Shown here in pieces: positions 18,476 to 28,995 of a stretch of DNA of 64,000 bases (position 1 is its first letter; every line of letters starts with the position of its first letter). A model generated the notes under the pieces. That model was not told the origin of the DNA. It ran no database searches and saw only the letters and a program-made list of their open reading frames with translations. The position numbers and the translations under genes were made by a program. Source of the stretch: Polynucleobacter sp. 31A-FELB (GTDB lineage Bacteria; Pseudomonadota; Gammaproteobacteria; Burkholderiales; Burkholderiaceae); assembly GCF_018882405.1 (NCBI RefSeq), contig NZ_JACVOO010000007.1, forward strand, positions 1 through 64,000. Reading direction: 5' to 3'.

Positions 18476-18524
18476 TATGAGATAAGCTTGAATTTTATCC
18501 AATAGAAGCTGCCCTGGAGTTAAT

Positions 18525-19262
18525 TTGTCGTTGATATCTGAACCCATAGCCTCATTTAGCCCACTTTATGAGCAAATTAAAGCCATGATTTTGGCGAGTT
18601 TGCAGGCATCCGAATGGTTGCCTGGTGACGCTATCCCCAGTGAAATGGAGCTTGCAGCCCGATATGCCGTCAGTCAGGGTACGGTGCGCAAGGCGATTGA
18701 TGAGTTAGCCGCTCTAAATCTACTGGTGAGACGTCAAGGCAAGGGTACTTTTGTAGCAACTCACCAAGAAGAGGACTTTCAATACCGTTTTTTACGGTTA
18801 GAGCCGGATTCTGGCGATAAATTACATCTCAAAAACCAGTTTTTAGCCTGCAAAAACATGCAATCTGATGCTTACATCGCAAAGTTGCTTAAATTAAAGG
18901 CAGGTGACCCTATTATTCGGATTGATCGAGTTCAAAGCTCCGCAGGTCGCCCGATTGTTTTTGAGGAGATTTGGTTGCCTGAGGGTCGCTTTAAGGGTCT
19001 AACCCTGGATGCCCTGAATGCATGGCCTGGCCCAATGTACGCCTTCTATGAAAGTGAATACGCTACTCATATGGTGCGGGCAGAAGAAAAAATAAAGGCT
19101 GTCCTGGCTAATCCAGAGCTTTCTGGGTACCTAGAAGTTCCAGAAGGGGCTGCCTTGCTATCTGTTGAGCGTGTGGCTTTCACCTACGGGAATAAACCAG
19201 TAGAAATTCGTCACGCAAGGTATGACACTTCTGATCAGCACTATGACAATAAATTGAACTAG
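18525..19262 (+). CDS. GntR-family (HutC-type) transcriptional regulator
   Basis: A 245-residue regulator with an N-terminal GntR winged helix (about 12-75; PGDAIPSEMELAARYAVSQG then TVRKAIDEL) and a C-terminal UTRA ligand-binding domain (about 95-235, with GDPIIRIDRVQ and RPIVFEEIWLPEGRF). The start is a TTG at 18525, supported by GGAG at 18516-18519 with five-base spacing; no ATG fits. The gene lies between divergent mdh and sdhC in the same direction as sdh, so it probably controls TCA-cycle genes in response to a carboxylate. Target and ligand are inference. Confidence 0.88.
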   Translation: MSLISEPIASFSPLYEQIKAMILASLQASEWLPGDAIPSEMELAARYAVSQGTVRKAIDELAALNLLVRRQGKGTFVATHQEEDFQYRFLRLEPDSGDKLHLKNQFLACKNMQSDAYIAKLLKLKAGDPIIRIDRVQSSAGRPIVFEEIWLPEGRFKGLTLDALNAWPGPMYAFYESEYATHMVRAEEKIKAVLANPELSGYLEVPEGAALLSVERVAFTYGNKPVEIRHARYDTSDQHYDNKLN

Positions 19263-19405
19263 GTAGTACACTCAAAAAGCAGTAAAAACCACTATTTAAC
19301 CCCTTTAAACGCTAAAAAGTCCCCACCACCCCCAAGGTTTCCAATAGAATATGTTGCAACACAACAAAACCACACTGAACCTCCACCGAAAGATTGAGAT
19401 TGCCC

Positions 19406-19825
19406 ATGGTTGATGCACAGCAAAACGTAAAAAAAGATAGACCGGTTTATCGAAACATTGGTCTTGCCCAGTTGATCAAATACCGCCTTCCTTGGGCTGG
19501 AAAAGTATCAATTCTTCATCGCATTAGTGGAGCGGCATTATTTTTAATGTTGCCATTCTTGCTTTATCTTTTAGATCAAAGCTTGGCTTCCGAGATGAGC
19601 TACCAAAAGTTCCAAGCCATTACAGGTCATGTTCTTGTCAAGATCATTCTCCTTGGATTGATTTGGTCTTTCTTGCACCATTTCTGCGCCGGTATTCGTT
19701 ATCTCTTGTTGGATTTAGAGATTGGTGTTGAAAAGGTAGATGCCAACCGCTCAGCGATCTTTGTATTTTTCTTGGGTCTTGCTTTGACTGCGGTTGTTGG
19801 TCTCAAATTGTTTGGCTTGTACTAA
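19406..19825 (+). CDS. sdhC: Succinate dehydrogenase cytochrome b556 subunit
   Basis: Membrane anchor of complex II, about 139 residues with three helices. Conserved features include KVSILHRISGAALFLMLPF in the first helix, where Ser and Arg contribute to the quinone site, and FLHHFCAGIRYLLLD around the second helix, with a haem-ligand histidine. The open frame reaches back to a TTG at 19394, but the ATG at 19406 gives the usual start (MVDAQQNVKKDRPVYRNIG) and GAG at 19396-19398 is well placed. It is the first gene of sdhCDABE. Confidence 0.93.
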   Translation: MVDAQQNVKKDRPVYRNIGLAQLIKYRLPWAGKVSILHRISGAALFLMLPFLLYLLDQSLASEMSYQKFQAITGHVLVKIILLGLIWSFLHHFCAGIRYLLLDLEIGVEKVDANRSAIFVFFLGLALTAVVGLKLFGLY

Positions 19826-19849
19826 GCACTTCTTCATTAAGGAAATCTA

Positions 19850-20215
19850 ATGCCTATTTATCAAATTGGACCTAAGCGCTTAGTTGTTGGAGCGCACTAC
19901 GGCCTTAAAGAGTGGATTATTCAACGTGTAACTGCCATCGTGATGGTTGTTTTCACAATCGTTTTAGTTGTTGACTACTGCATCACTGGTAGCGCGACTT
20001 ATGAAGGCTGGGCTGCATTGTTTAGCAATCAGTTCATGAAGCTCTTGACGCTTTTATTCTTCATTAGCTTGTTCTATCACGCTTGGATTGGTATCCGCGA
20101 TATTTGGATGGATTACATCAAGCCAGTCAGTATTCGTCTAACACTGCAAGTGTTAACTGTTTTGTATCTCGTAGCCTGTGCGGCTTATGCCGTACAAATT
20201 TTGTGGAAAGTGTAA
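19850..20215 (+). CDS. sdhD: Succinate dehydrogenase hydrophobic membrane anchor subunit
   Basis: The second membrane anchor of complex II, 121 residues with three helices. GAHYGLKEWIIQRVTAIVMV matches the N-terminal block of betaproteobacterial SdhD, and FYHAWIGIRDIWMDYIKP is the conserved block carrying the haem-ligand His and quinone-site residues. AAGGAAAT lies before the ATG. It starts 24 bases after sdhC and ends three bases before sdhA. Confidence 0.92.
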   Translation: MPIYQIGPKRLVVGAHYGLKEWIIQRVTAIVMVVFTIVLVVDYCITGSATYEGWAALFSNQFMKLLTLLFFISLFYHAWIGIRDIWMDYIKPVSIRLTLQVLTVLYLVACAAYAVQILWKV

Positions 20216-20218
20216 TTC

Positions 20219-21997
20219 ATGACTGCGATTAAAAAAGCATTGCCACGCCGCCGTTTCGACGCGGTAATTATTGGTGCAGGTGGTTCAGGTATGCGCGCTT
20301 CTTTGCAATTAGCAGAAGCTGGCTTGAACGTTGCGGTATTAACTAAAGTTTTCCCAACTCGCTCACATACTGTTGCTGCACAGGGTGGTATCGGTGCATC
20401 ACTGGGTAATATGAGTGAAGATAACTGGCACTATCACTTCTACGACACCATCAAAGGTTCCGACTGGTTGGGTGACCAAGATGTGATCGAATTTATGTGT
20501 CGCGAAGCTCCTAAGGCTGTTTATGAGCTCGAGCACTTTGGTATGCCATTTGACCGCAATCCTGATGGCACGATTTATCAGCGCCCATTCGGTGGTCACA
20601 CTGCAAATTATGGTGAGAAGCCAGTTCAACGCGCTTGTGCTGCAGCCGACCGTACCGGTCATGCAATGTTGCACACTTTGTACCAGCGCAACGTTCGCGC
20701 TAAAACAAACTTCTTTGTAGAGTGGTTGGCGCTTGACCTTATTCGTGATGATGCAGGCGATGTCGTTGGTGTAACTGCACTCGAAATGGAAACAGGCCAG
20801 GTCTACATCCTTGAAGCCAAAGTTGTATTGATGGCTACTGGTGGTGCCGGTCGTATTTGGGACGCATCTACTAATGCATTTATTAATACCGGTGACGGTA
20901 TGGGTCTTGCAGCACGCGCAGGTATTCCATTGGAAGATATGGAGTTCTGGCAATTCCACCCAACTGGCGTAGCTGGTGCGGGCGTATTGTTGACAGAAGG
21001 TTGCCGCGGTGAAGGCGGTATCTTGCGCAATAAAGATGGCGAGCGTTTCATGGAACGTTATGCGCCAACGCTGAAAGATTTGGCCCCACGTGATTTCGTA
21101 TCACGCTCAATGGACCAAGAAATTAAAGAAGGGCGCGGTTGTGGCCCTAACGGTGATTATGTGGTTCTGGATTTGACCCACATCGGTGCCGAGACAATCA
21201 TGAAGCGTCTGCCTTCTGTATATGAAATCGGTATTAACTTTGCTAACGTTGACGTTACTAAAGAGCCAATCCCGGTTGTGCCAACTATCCACTATCAGAT
21301 GGGCGGCATTCCTACCAACATCAACGGTCAAGTGGTTGTGCCTGCTAACGGCAAACATAACGACATCGTTAATGGTTTGTATGCAATTGGTGAGTGCTCT
21401 TGCGTATCTGTTCACGGTGCTAACCGTTTGGGCACAAACTCATTGCTCGACTTGCTGGTGTTCGGTCGCGCGGCGGGTAATCACATTGTTGCGATGGATC
21501 TCAAGAATCGCGAATTCAAACCATTGCCTGCAAACGCTGGTGAGCAAACAATGGCTCGTATTGCCGCTCTTGATAATTCAACATCTGGTGAGTATGCGCA
21601 AGACGTTGCGAATGATATTCGTAAGACTATGCAGAAATTTGCTGGTGTATTCCGTAACCAAGAGTTGATGGACGAAGGTGTTCGTCAAATGGCGAAGTTG
21701 ACTGAGCGCGCTAAACATTTGTGGCTCAAAGACAAGTCAGAGATTTTCAATACAGCACGTATCGAAGCTTTGGAAGTTGCCAATTTGATTGAAGCTGCAA
21801 ATGCAACTATGATTTCTGCGGCTGCACGTAAAGAAAGTCGTGGTGCTCATTCGCACGATGATCACCCAAATCGCGATGACAACAACTGGATGAAGCACAC
21901 GCTTTGGTATAGCGAAGGCAATCGCCTGGACTACAAGCCGGTTGTTCTGAAGCCATTGACGGTTGAGTCTTTCCCTCCTAAAGAACGTACTTTCTAA
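20219..21997 (+). CDS. sdhA: Succinate dehydrogenase flavoprotein subunit
   Basis: Catalytic subunit of complex II (592 residues), oxidising succinate to fumarate on the cytoplasmic face of the inner membrane. It has the FAD-binding [17 protein letters not shown] (17-33), covalent FAD attachment at His50 in [11 protein letters not shown], the HPTGV active-site segment, and the C-terminal [11 protein letters not shown] block. Length is standard. Gene spacing is tight on both sides (3 and 17 bases). Long antisense frames over this gene are shadows. Confidence 0.98.
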   Translation: MTAIKKALPRRRFDAVIIGAGGSGMRASLQLAEAGLNVAVLTKVFPTRSHTVAAQGGIGASLGNMSEDNWHYHFYDTIKGSDWLGDQDVIEFMCREAPKAVYELEHFGMPFDRNPDGTIYQRPFGGHTANYGEKPVQRACAAADRTGHAMLHTLYQRNVRAKTNFFVEWLALDLIRDDAGDVVGVTALEMETGQVYILEAKVVLMATGGAGRIWDASTNAFINTGDGMGLAARAGIPLEDMEFWQFHPTGVAGAGVLLTEGCRGEGGILRNKDGERFMERYAPTLKDLAPRDFVSRSMDQEIKEGRGCGPNGDYVVLDLTHIGAETIMKRLPSVYEIGINFANVDVTKEPIPVVPTIHYQMGGIPTNINGQVVVPANGKHNDIVNGLYAIGECSCVSVHGANRLGTNSLLDLLVFGRAAGNHIVAMDLKNREFKPLPANAGEQTMARIAALDNSTSGEYAQDVANDIRKTMQKFAGVFRNQELMDEGVRQMAKLTERAKHLWLKDKSEIFNTARIEALEVANLIEAANATMISAAARKESRGAHSHDDHPNRDDNNWMKHTLWYSEGNRLDYKPVVLKPLTVESFPPKERTF

Positions 21998-22014
21998 GCG
22001 AAGAGAAATTAAAA

Positions 22015-22719
22015 ATGAGTGATATTCGTATATTTGAAATTTACCGCTACGATCCAGATGTCGATGCTGCTCCACGCATGGAGCGTTATGAGCTTGAGTT
22101 GACTGGTGAGCGCATGTTGTTGGATGCCTTGATTTCTTTAAAGAAACAAGACGAAACAATTTCATATCGTCGTTCATGCCGCGAAGGTGTTTGTGGCTCT
22201 GATGCTATGAATATCAACGGCAAGAATGGTTTGGCTTGCTTAACTAATATGTTGACCTTGCCTAAAGTAATCACATTACGCCCATTACCTGGCTTGCCAG
22301 TCGTGCGTGATTTGATTGTGGATATGACTTTGTTCTTCAAGCAATACTTGTCTATCAAGCCTTACTTGGTAAACGATAATCCAGCTCCTGAAAAAGAGCG
22401 TCTCCAGAGTCCTGAAGAGCGTGAAGAGTTGAATGGTTTGTATGAGTGCATCTTGTGTGCATCATGCTCAACATCATGCCCATCTTTCTGGTGGAATCCA
22501 GATAAGTTCGTTGGTCCTGCTGGTTTGTTGCAGGCTTATCGCTTTATTGCTGATAGCCGCGATGAAGAAACTGCGCAGCGTCTGGATAACTTGGAAGACC
22601 CATACCGTTTATTCCGTTGCCATACCATCATGAATTGCGTGGATGTATGTCCTAAGCATTTGAATCCGACCAAGGCAATTGGAAAGATCAAGGAGTTGAT
22701 GGTTCGTAGGGCAGTATGA
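22015..22719 (+). CDS. sdhB: Succinate dehydrogenase iron-sulfur subunit
   Basis: Carries the three iron-sulfur clusters linking SdhA to the quinone site; 234 residues. The 2Fe-2S ligands fall at Cys55, Cys60, Asp63 and Cys75, the same pattern and numbering as E. coli SdhB. The 4Fe-4S ([12 protein letters not shown]) and 3Fe-4S ([17 protein letters not shown]) motifs follow in the C-terminal half. Its stop overlaps the sdhE start as ATGA (22716-22719). Confidence 0.98.
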   Translation: MSDIRIFEIYRYDPDVDAAPRMERYELELTGERMLLDALISLKKQDETISYRRSCREGVCGSDAMNINGKNGLACLTNMLTLPKVITLRPLPGLPVVRDLIVDMTLFFKQYLSIKPYLVNDNPAPEKERLQSPEEREELNGLYECILCASCSTSCPSFWWNPDKFVGPAGLLQAYRFIADSRDEETAQRLDNLEDPYRLFRCHTIMNCVDVCPKHLNPTKAIGKIKELMVRRAV

Positions 22720-22985
22720 CCCTTACAAATGCAGAGTTATATCGCTTAAAGAGTGATGCCCGTAGAGGCTTGCTTGAAAACGATTTAATTCTGCAGCGTT
22801 TTTTTGAGCGTTACGGCGCTCAACTAAATGCAGAAGATGGAAAAGTATTAACTCAGTTGCTGGCCTTAGAAGACAATGACCTGATGGATTTACTGATTGG
22901 TCGAAAAGATTCTGTACCGGCGCTAGAGAAAGAATCACAAGAAGCCCCATTTAGGGCGGTATTACAAAAGCTGAGACAGAAGTAA
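22716..22985 (+). CDS. sdhE: FAD assembly factor SdhE
   Basis: An 89-residue helical protein needed for covalent flavinylation of SdhA. The family signature [15 protein letters not shown] (about 16-30, with the essential RGxxE-type motif) is present, followed by an acidic helix region. It overlaps the sdhB stop by four bases, indicating translational coupling and matching the usual sdhCDABE order. Small size and composition match the family. Confidence 0.93.
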   Translation: MTLTNAELYRLKSDARRGLLENDLILQRFFERYGAQLNAEDGKVLTQLLALEDNDLMDLLIGRKDSVPALEKESQEAPFRAVLQKLRQK

Positions 22986-23067
22986 TTCAGCATTTTGGTG
23001 CAACAGTAGTGCGGACGCATGATCAAATAGTGTATTAATCATCAATTTGAATGACTAAGGATTAGAA

Positions 23068-24381
23068 ATGATTGAATCGGACATCAAGGCAAAATTATCG
23101 TTTTCGGACGGCACACCAGATATCGACTTGCCAATTTATAAAGGCACGATAGGTCCTGACGTAATTGATATTCGTAAGCTTTACGGTCAAACCGGTAAGT
23201 TCACCTACGATTCAGGTTTTCTGTCTACAGCCTCATGCAATAGCAAGATCACTTACATCGATGGTGATAAAGGTGAGTTGCTCTACCGCGGTTACCCAAT
23301 TGAAGATCTCGCACACAATTGCGACTTCTTAGAAGTTTGCTACTTGTTGTTGAATGGCGAATTGCCAAATGCTGCTCAGAAAAAAGATTTTGAAGAGTTG
23401 GTCATGCATCACACGATGGTTCATGAGCAAATGCAGTTCTTCTTGCGCGGATTCCGTCGCGATGCGCATCCAATGTCAGTATTGACTGGTTTAGTTGGTG
23501 CAATGGCCGCTTTCTACCATGACGAGATTGATTACAGCCAGCCGCATGCTCGTGAAGTTGCTCAGATTCGATTGATTGCGAAGATGCCAACTTTGGTTGC
23601 CATGGCGTATAAATATTCTGTAGGTCAGCCATTTATCTACCCTGACAATAAGCTGTCCTATACAGCCAACTTCATGCGCATGATGTTTGCTACTCCATGT
23701 GAAGAGTACAAAGTCAACCCAGTATTGGTTCGCGCTTTGGATCGCATCTTCACATTGCATGCTGACCATGAGCAAAATGCTTCTACTTCAACAGTTCGCT
23801 TGTGTGGCTCTTCTGGAACTAACCCATTTGCTGCAATCTCTGCTGGTATTGCTTGTTTATGGGGCCCAGCTCACGGTGGCGCCAATGAAGCTTGCTTACA
23901 GATGCTGAATGAAATTCAGGCAAATGGCGGCGTAGATAAGATTCATGAATTTATCGCTCAAGTCAAAGACAAGAACTCTAGCGTTCGCTTGATGGGCTTT
24001 GGTCATCGCGTTTACAAGAACTTTGACCCGCGCGCAAAACTCATGCGTGAAACTTGCCATGAAGTCTTAAAAGAAATGGGCCTTGAGAATGATCCATTAT
24101 TCAAGTTGGCAATGACGCTTGAGAAGATTGCTTTGGAAGACGAATACTTTGTAAGCCGTAAGCTTTATCCAAACGTCGATTTCTACTCTGGAATTGTTCA
24201 GCGCGCTTTGGGTATTCCAACTGAAATGTTTACTTGTATTTTTGCTTTAGCAAGAACAGTAGGTTGGATTGCACAGTGGGAAGAAATGATCACTGACCCT
24301 GAGTACAAGATTGGTCGTCCACGTCAGTTGTATGTTGGAGAAACTTCACGCAAGGTTCCTAACATTACTGTACGTAAATAA
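23068..24381 (+). CDS. gltA: Citrate synthase (type II)
   Basis: Condenses oxaloacetate and acetyl-CoA at the entry to the TCA cycle. The 437-residue hexameric-type enzyme carries the catalytic residues His269 (GPAHGGANE), His313 ([13 protein letters not shown]) and Asp371 (YPNVDFYSG), and the [14 protein letters not shown] block. The N-terminal beta domain typical of Gram-negative NADH-regulated enzymes is present. It starts 82 bases after sdhE. No terminator is visible in between, so partial co-transcription with sdh is possible. Confidence 0.98.
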   Translation: MIESDIKAKLSFSDGTPDIDLPIYKGTIGPDVIDIRKLYGQTGKFTYDSGFLSTASCNSKITYIDGDKGELLYRGYPIEDLAHNCDFLEVCYLLLNGELPNAAQKKDFEELVMHHTMVHEQMQFFLRGFRRDAHPMSVLTGLVGAMAAFYHDEIDYSQPHAREVAQIRLIAKMPTLVAMAYKYSVGQPFIYPDNKLSYTANFMRMMFATPCEEYKVNPVLVRALDRIFTLHADHEQNASTSTVRLCGSSGTNPFAAISAGIACLWGPAHGGANEACLQMLNEIQANGGVDKIHEFIAQVKDKNSSVRLMGFGHRVYKNFDPRAKLMRETCHEVLKEMGLENDPLFKLAMTLEKIALEDEYFVSRKLYPNVDFYSGIVQRALGIPTEMFTCIFALARTVGWIAQWEEMITDPEYKIGRPRQLYVGETSRKVPNITVRK

Positions 24382-24399
24382 AAGCTTTAGAGGGATTAC

Positions 24400-25809
24400 A
24401 TGTCACGCACGCTTTACGACAAATTGTGGGATGACCATGTCGTCTATTCTGAACAAGACGGCACGGCGACGATTTATATAGATCGTCAGTTATTGCACGA
24501 GGTGACAAGCCCTCAGGCTTTTGAAGGATTAAATTTAGCTGGCCGTCCAGTCTGGCGTATTTCTGCCAACTTGGCGGTTTCAGATCACAATGTTCCAACG
24601 ACAGATCGCTCTGAAGGAATCACGGATCCAATCTCTAAATTACAAGTAGACACACTGGATCAAAACTGTGATGCCTTTGGCATTACTCAATACAAAATGA
24701 ACGATCTCCGCCAAGGAATTGTTCACGTTATTGGGCCAGAGCAGGGCGCAACTTTGCCGGGTATGACTGTTGTTTGTGGTGATTCGCACACGAGTACTCA
24801 TGGCGCATTTGGTGCACTCGCATTTGGTATTGGTACATCGGAAGTGGAGCACGTATTAGCCACCCAAACTTTGCTCATGAAAAAGAGTAAGAATATGTTG
24901 GTGAAGGTGGATGGACGCCTTCAGCCAGGCTCCACTGCAAAAGATATCGTGCTTGCTGTCATTGGCAAGATTGGTACTGCGGGCGGCACCGGTTACACAA
25001 TTGAGTTTGCAGGTGAAGCGATTCGCAATTTGTCTATGGAAGGTCGCATGACCCTCTGTAACATGGCGATTGAGGCGGGCGCACGTGCTGGGCTTGTAGC
25101 TGTTGATGAAACTACTATCGAATATATTCAAGGCAGGCCTTACGCACCTAAGGGTGAAGCTTTGCGTCATGCATTGCAATACTGGCGCACTTTGCATTCT
25201 GATGTGGATGCAAAGTTTGATGCTGTCGTAGAGTTGCGTGCTGAAGAGATTGCCCCTCAGGTAACTTGGGGTACATCACCGGAAATGGTTTTGTCTATTA
25301 GCGATCGTGTTCCTGATCCTGAAAAAGAGCGTGATGCGAATAAACGTTCCGCAATGGAGCGTGCACTTGAGTACATGGGGTTGGTTCCAAATACGCCATT
25401 GAGCAATATTTCGATTGATAAAGTGTTTATCGGATCCTGCACTAATAGTCGCATTGAAGATATTCGTGCTGCTGCCAAGGTTGTTGATCGCCTCGGTAAG
25501 AAAGTTGCTGCTAACGTCAAATTGGCTATGGTGGTTCCTGGATCTGGCTTGGTAAAAGCTCAGGCTGAACGTGAAGGTTTGGATCGTGTATTTAAGGCTG
25601 CTGGCTTTGAATGGCGCGAACCTGGCTGCTCTATGTGTTTAGCAATGAATGCTGATCGCCTTGAGCCGGGTGAGCGTTGCGCATCCACTTCTAATCGTAA
25701 TTTTGAAGGTCGCCAAGGTAATGGCGGAAGAACGCATTTAGTAAGTCCGGCAATGGCTGCTGCTGCTGCAATTGAAGGTCACTTTGTTGATGTTCGTAAG
25801 ATTTCTTAA
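24400..25809 (+). CDS. leuC: 3-isopropylmalate dehydratase large subunit
   Basis: With LeuD, isomerises 2- to 3-isopropylmalate in leucine synthesis. The 469-residue aconitase-fold protein has its 4Fe-4S ligands at Cys347 ([12 protein letters not shown]), Cys410 and Cys413 (CSMC). [19 protein letters not shown] is another family block. It begins 19 bases after gltA. The leuC-leuD pair is split only by a small lipoprotein gene, a conserved arrangement in Burkholderiales. Confidence 0.97.
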   Translation: MSRTLYDKLWDDHVVYSEQDGTATIYIDRQLLHEVTSPQAFEGLNLAGRPVWRISANLAVSDHNVPTTDRSEGITDPISKLQVDTLDQNCDAFGITQYKMNDLRQGIVHVIGPEQGATLPGMTVVCGDSHTSTHGAFGALAFGIGTSEVEHVLATQTLLMKKSKNMLVKVDGRLQPGSTAKDIVLAVIGKIGTAGGTGYTIEFAGEAIRNLSMEGRMTLCNMAIEAGARAGLVAVDETTIEYIQGRPYAPKGEALRHALQYWRTLHSDVDAKFDAVVELRAEEIAPQVTWGTSPEMVLSISDRVPDPEKERDANKRSAMERALEYMGLVPNTPLSNISIDKVFIGSCTNSRIEDIRAAAKVVDRLGKKVAANVKLAMVVPGSGLVKAQAEREGLDRVFKAAGFEWREPGCSMCLAMNADRLEPGERCASTSNRNFEGRQGNGGRTHLVSPAMAAAAAIEGHFVDVRKIS

Positions 25810-25818
25810 GGAATTACA

Positions 25819-26022
25819 GTGTTTAAATGGTCTTCTTTCACAATGATTAAAAAATTAACTATCGTTGCTATCGCAGGAGTGGTGCTTGCCGCTTGTAGCA
25901 ATACGATGGAAGGTCTTGGCAAAGATATGCAAACCATGGGTAATTCTATGGGTGGCAATTCTGCTAATACCAATCAATCCCAGACTAAAGGGAAAGATGT
26001 TGTTGTGACGCCGGTGAAGTAA
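25819..26022 (+). CDS. Entericidin A/B-like small lipoprotein
   Basis: A 67-residue lipoprotein: a hydrophobic signal segment (about 10-25) ends in lipobox LAAC with Cys26, followed by SNTMEGLGKDMQTMGNSM, the entericidin EcnA/EcnB pattern, and an Asn/Gln/Ser-rich tail. I take the GTG at 25819 as start because AAGGAATTACA precedes it with good spacing. The ATG at 25843 would give a more typical 59-residue signal peptide but has no ribosome site. Entericidins are envelope lipoproteins of unclear role. It sits between leuC and leuD and must share their transcript. Confidence 0.82.
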   Translation: MFKWSSFTMIKKLTIVAIAGVVLAACSNTMEGLGKDMQTMGNSMGGNSANTNQSQTKGKDVVVTPVK

Positions 26023-26052
26023 ACGCGCAGTCAATATTCAGCAAAGATCATT

Positions 26053-26700
26053 ATGGAAAAATTTACGGTTTATAAAGGGTTGGTTGCTCCGCTTAATCGC
26101 GAGAACGTGGATACCGATGCCATCATTCCGAAGCAATTCTTAAAATCAATTAAGAAAACAGGTTTTGGTCAGAATTTATTTGACGAGTGGCGCTACTTAG
26201 ATCATGGCGAGCCTGGTCAGGATTGCAGCACCCGCCCAATTAACCCAGATTTTGTTTTAAATCAGCCGCGATATAAGGGTGCAGGTATTTTGCTTGCTCG
26301 TAAGAACTTTGGTTGCGGTAGCTCCCGCGAGCATGCGCCTTGGGCTCTGGATCAGTATGGCTTTAGAGCGGTCATAGCACCTAGCTTTGCAGACATTTTT
26401 TACAACAATTGCTTCAAAAATGGCCTTCTGCCGATTGTTCTTTCGGAGATACAGGTAGACCATTTATTCAATGAAACCCTGGCTTTTAGTGGCTATCAGC
26501 TCACTATTGACCTGGAAGCGCAGCAAGTCATTACCCCTGACGGGACCGCCTATAGCTTTGATGTGGCCCCATTCAGAAAGCATTGTCTGCTGAACGGCTT
26601 AGACGATATTGGCTTAACCCTGCAACATGCAGATAAAATCAAGGCTTACGAAGCTGAGCGCATCCTTAAGATGCCTTGGCTTGCGACACAACTGCCGTAG
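26053..26700 (+). CDS. leuD: 3-isopropylmalate dehydratase small subunit
   Basis: The swivelling small subunit of isopropylmalate isomerase, 215 residues. The conserved N-terminal block [18 protein letters not shown] (about 15-32), the [13 protein letters not shown] loop around residue 88-100 and the [20 protein letters not shown] segment are intact. It starts 31 bases after the entericidin-like gene and 24 bases before leuB. Confidence 0.97.
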   Translation: MEKFTVYKGLVAPLNRENVDTDAIIPKQFLKSIKKTGFGQNLFDEWRYLDHGEPGQDCSTRPINPDFVLNQPRYKGAGILLARKNFGCGSSREHAPWALDQYGFRAVIAPSFADIFYNNCFKNGLLPIVLSEIQVDHLFNETLAFSGYQLTIDLEAQQVITPDGTAYSFDVAPFRKHCLLNGLDDIGLTLQHADKIKAYEAERILKMPWLATQLP

Positions 26701-26723
26701 TTTTATAGAGTTAAAGGCCTTTC

Positions 26724-27797
26724 ATGAAAATTGCAGTCCTACCGGGCGATGGTATCGGCCCGGAAATCGTTGCTGAAGCCGTTAAGGTATTAAACGCGCT
26801 CGGCCCTAAATTTGATCTTGAGACTGCCCCAGTTGGCGGTGCCGCCTATGATGTGGCCGGTCACCCTTTACCTCCTGCAACCTTAGAGCTCGCCAAAAAA
26901 GCAGATGCTATTTTGTTTGGCGCGGTTGGCGACTGGAAATACGACACCTTAGCTCGTGAACTTCGCCCTGAGCAGGCCATCTTAGGATTGCGTAAGCATT
27001 TGGAATTGTTTGCCAATTTCAGGCCTGCAATTTGTTATGACGAATTAACAGCTGCTTCTAGTCTGAAGCCTGAAATTGTCAGCGGCTTAGACATATTGAT
27101 TATTCGCGAACTTAATGGCGATATCTATTTTGGTCAGCCACGCGGTATTCGTACTTCCGAGCTTCCTTTGTTTAAAGGCGCACGTGAAGGCTATGACATG
27201 ATGCATTACAGCGAGCCAGAAGTAGAGCGCATTGGCCGTGTTGCTTTTGAAGCAGCTCGCAAGCGCGGTAAAAAAGTATGCAGTGTTGATAAGGCAAACG
27301 TTCTTGAAACTTCACAGTTGTGGCGTGACGTCATGATTCGCGTGGGTAAAGATTACCCAGATGTTGAGTTGTCACATATGTATGTTGATAACGCTGCAAT
27401 GCAATTGGTCAAGGCTCCTAAAGCATTTGATGTCGTGGTTACGGGTAATTTGTTTGGCGACATTCTTTCTGATGAAGCTTCAATGTTAACCGGTTCTATC
27501 GGTATGTTGCCATCCGCCTCTTTGGATAAAAACAATAAAGGCTTGTACGAGCCAAGTCATGGCTCTGCGCCAGATATCGCTGGCAAGGGTATCGCTAATC
27601 CATTGGCAACGATTCTTTCTGCCGCCATGATGTTGCGTTACTCATTGGGTATGCCGTCTGAGGCTGATCGAATCGAAGCTGCAGTTCAAAAAGTCTTATC
27701 GCAAGGCTTGCGCACTGCTGACATTTATACCGAAGGCACTAAAAAAGTTTCCACCATTGAAATGGGCGATGCTGTAGTTGCCGCTCTTTCAAAATAA
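26724..27797 (+). CDS. leuB: 3-isopropylmalate dehydrogenase
   Basis: NAD-dependent oxidative decarboxylation of 3-isopropylmalate to the leucine keto-acid precursor; 357 residues. The decarboxylating-dehydrogenase features are present: [17 protein letters not shown] at the N terminus, [26 protein letters not shown], and the metal/NAD block [20 protein letters not shown]. The start is preceded by TTAAAGGCC. It completes the leuCDB set and is followed after 40 bases by asd. Confidence 0.97.
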   Translation: MKIAVLPGDGIGPEIVAEAVKVLNALGPKFDLETAPVGGAAYDVAGHPLPPATLELAKKADAILFGAVGDWKYDTLARELRPEQAILGLRKHLELFANFRPAICYDELTAASSLKPEIVSGLDILIIRELNGDIYFGQPRGIRTSELPLFKGAREGYDMMHYSEPEVERIGRVAFEAARKRGKKVCSVDKANVLETSQLWRDVMIRVGKDYPDVELSHMYVDNAAMQLVKAPKAFDVVVTGNLFGDILSDEASMLTGSIGMLPSASLDKNNKGLYEPSHGSAPDIAGKGIANPLATILSAAMMLRYSLGMPSEADRIEAAVQKVLSQGLRTADIYTEGTKKVSTIEMGDAVVAALSK

Positions 27798-27837
27798 CGC
27801 AACACCTTACATAAATACACTCAATAGATCATTCATC

Positions 27838-28995
27838 ATGGCAAATACAAATACTCCATTAGTAGGCTTAGTTGGCTGGCGCGGTATGGTTGGTAGCGTT
27901 CTCATGGAGAGAATGCTGGCTGAGAAGGATTTTGATCTTATTGAGCCTGTATTTTTTAGTACCAGCCAAGCTGGCGGTGAAGTGCCACTCTTGAACGGTC
28001 AGAAAGTGACTAAGAGTGAAAATACTTTGCTGGATGCGAACGACATCAAGGCGCTCTCACGTTGCGACATTATTCTGACTTGCCAGGGTGGTGACTACAC
28101 CAATGAGATTTTCCCTAAGCTTCGCGCTGCTGGTTGGCAAGGTCATTGGATCGATGCGGCTAGCGCCTTGCGCATGAAGGAAGATGCTGTTTTGGTTTTA
28201 GATCCTGTAAATCGCCCGGTGATTGATAAAGCCCTCGCTGCTGGTGGAAAGAACTGGATTGGTAGCAACTGTACAGTTAGCTTAATGATGATGGCGATGG
28301 GTGGCTTGGTTAAGGCTGACATGGTTGAGTGGATTAGCGCCATGACATATCAGGCGGCTTCTGGAGCTGGCGCACAAAATATGCGCGAACTACTTTTGCA
28401 AATGGGTGCATTGCGTGACAGCGTAGCTACAGAGTTAGCCGATCCATCCTCTTGGATTTTGGATATCGACCGCAAGATTACTGAGACTTTGCGTTCACCT
28501 GATTTTCCAAAGAAAAATTTCCGCAATACGCCTCTAGCAGGTAGCTTGATTCCTTGGATTGATGTTCCTGTTGAGAATGGTCAGACTAAGGAAGAGTGGA
28601 AGGGCGGCGCTGAATTTAATAAGATCTTGGGCCGTCCTCCATTTAGAACTCCTGGAAGCATTCCAATTGATGGCTTGTGTGTTCGAGTTGGCGCGATGCG
28701 TTGCCACTCACAAGGTCTCACAGTCAAACTTAAAAAAGATATTCCGCTAAAAGAAATCGAAGCTATTTTGGCGAACGATAATCAGTGGGTTAAGGTCATT
28801 CCAAATGATCGCGAAACAACTGAGCGTGAATTATCTCCAGCTGCAATTAGTGGTACTTTGACAGTACCCATTGGCCGTCTCCATAAGATGGCTATGGGTC
28901 CTGAATACCTTGGTGCTTTTACTGTTGGCGATCAACTCTTGTGGGGTGCTGCAGAGCCATTGCGCCGTATGCTCCGCATCTTGCTTGAGCACTAA
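27838..28995 (+). CDS. asd: Aspartate-semialdehyde dehydrogenase
   Basis: Reduces aspartyl phosphate to the semialdehyde, the branch point for lysine/DAP, threonine and methionine. From the ATG at 27838 it has 385 residues, with [10 protein letters not shown] as the NADP motif, the catalytic Cys145 in [16 protein letters not shown], and [19 protein letters not shown] 20-codon in-frame extension back into leuB is spurious. The stop TAA shares an A with the fimV ATG (28995), so the two are translationally coupled. Confidence 0.97.
   Translation: MANTNTPLVGLVGWRGMVGSVLMERMLAEKDFDLIEPVFFSTSQAGGEVPLLNGQKVTKSENTLLDANDIKALSRCDIILTCQGGDYTNEIFPKLRAAGWQGHWIDAASALRMKEDAVLVLDPVNRPVIDKALAAGGKNWIGSNCTVSLMMMAMGGLVKADMVEWISAMTYQAASGAGAQNMRELLLQMGALRDSVATELADPSSWILDIDRKITETLRSPDFPKKNFRNTPLAGSLIPWIDVPVENGQTKEEWKGGAEFNKILGRPPFRTPGSIPIDGLCVRVGAMRCHSQGLTVKLKKDIPLKEIEAILANDNQWVKVIPNDRETTERELSPAAISGTLTVPIGRLHKMAMGPEYLGAFTVGDQLLWGAAEPLRRMLRILLEH

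Noticed and set aside
20399..20959. 186-residue open frame antisense to sdhA
   Set aside because: It lies wholly over conserved sdhA codons, has no ribosome site and its translation shows no recognisable family; it is a by-product of sdhA codon use.
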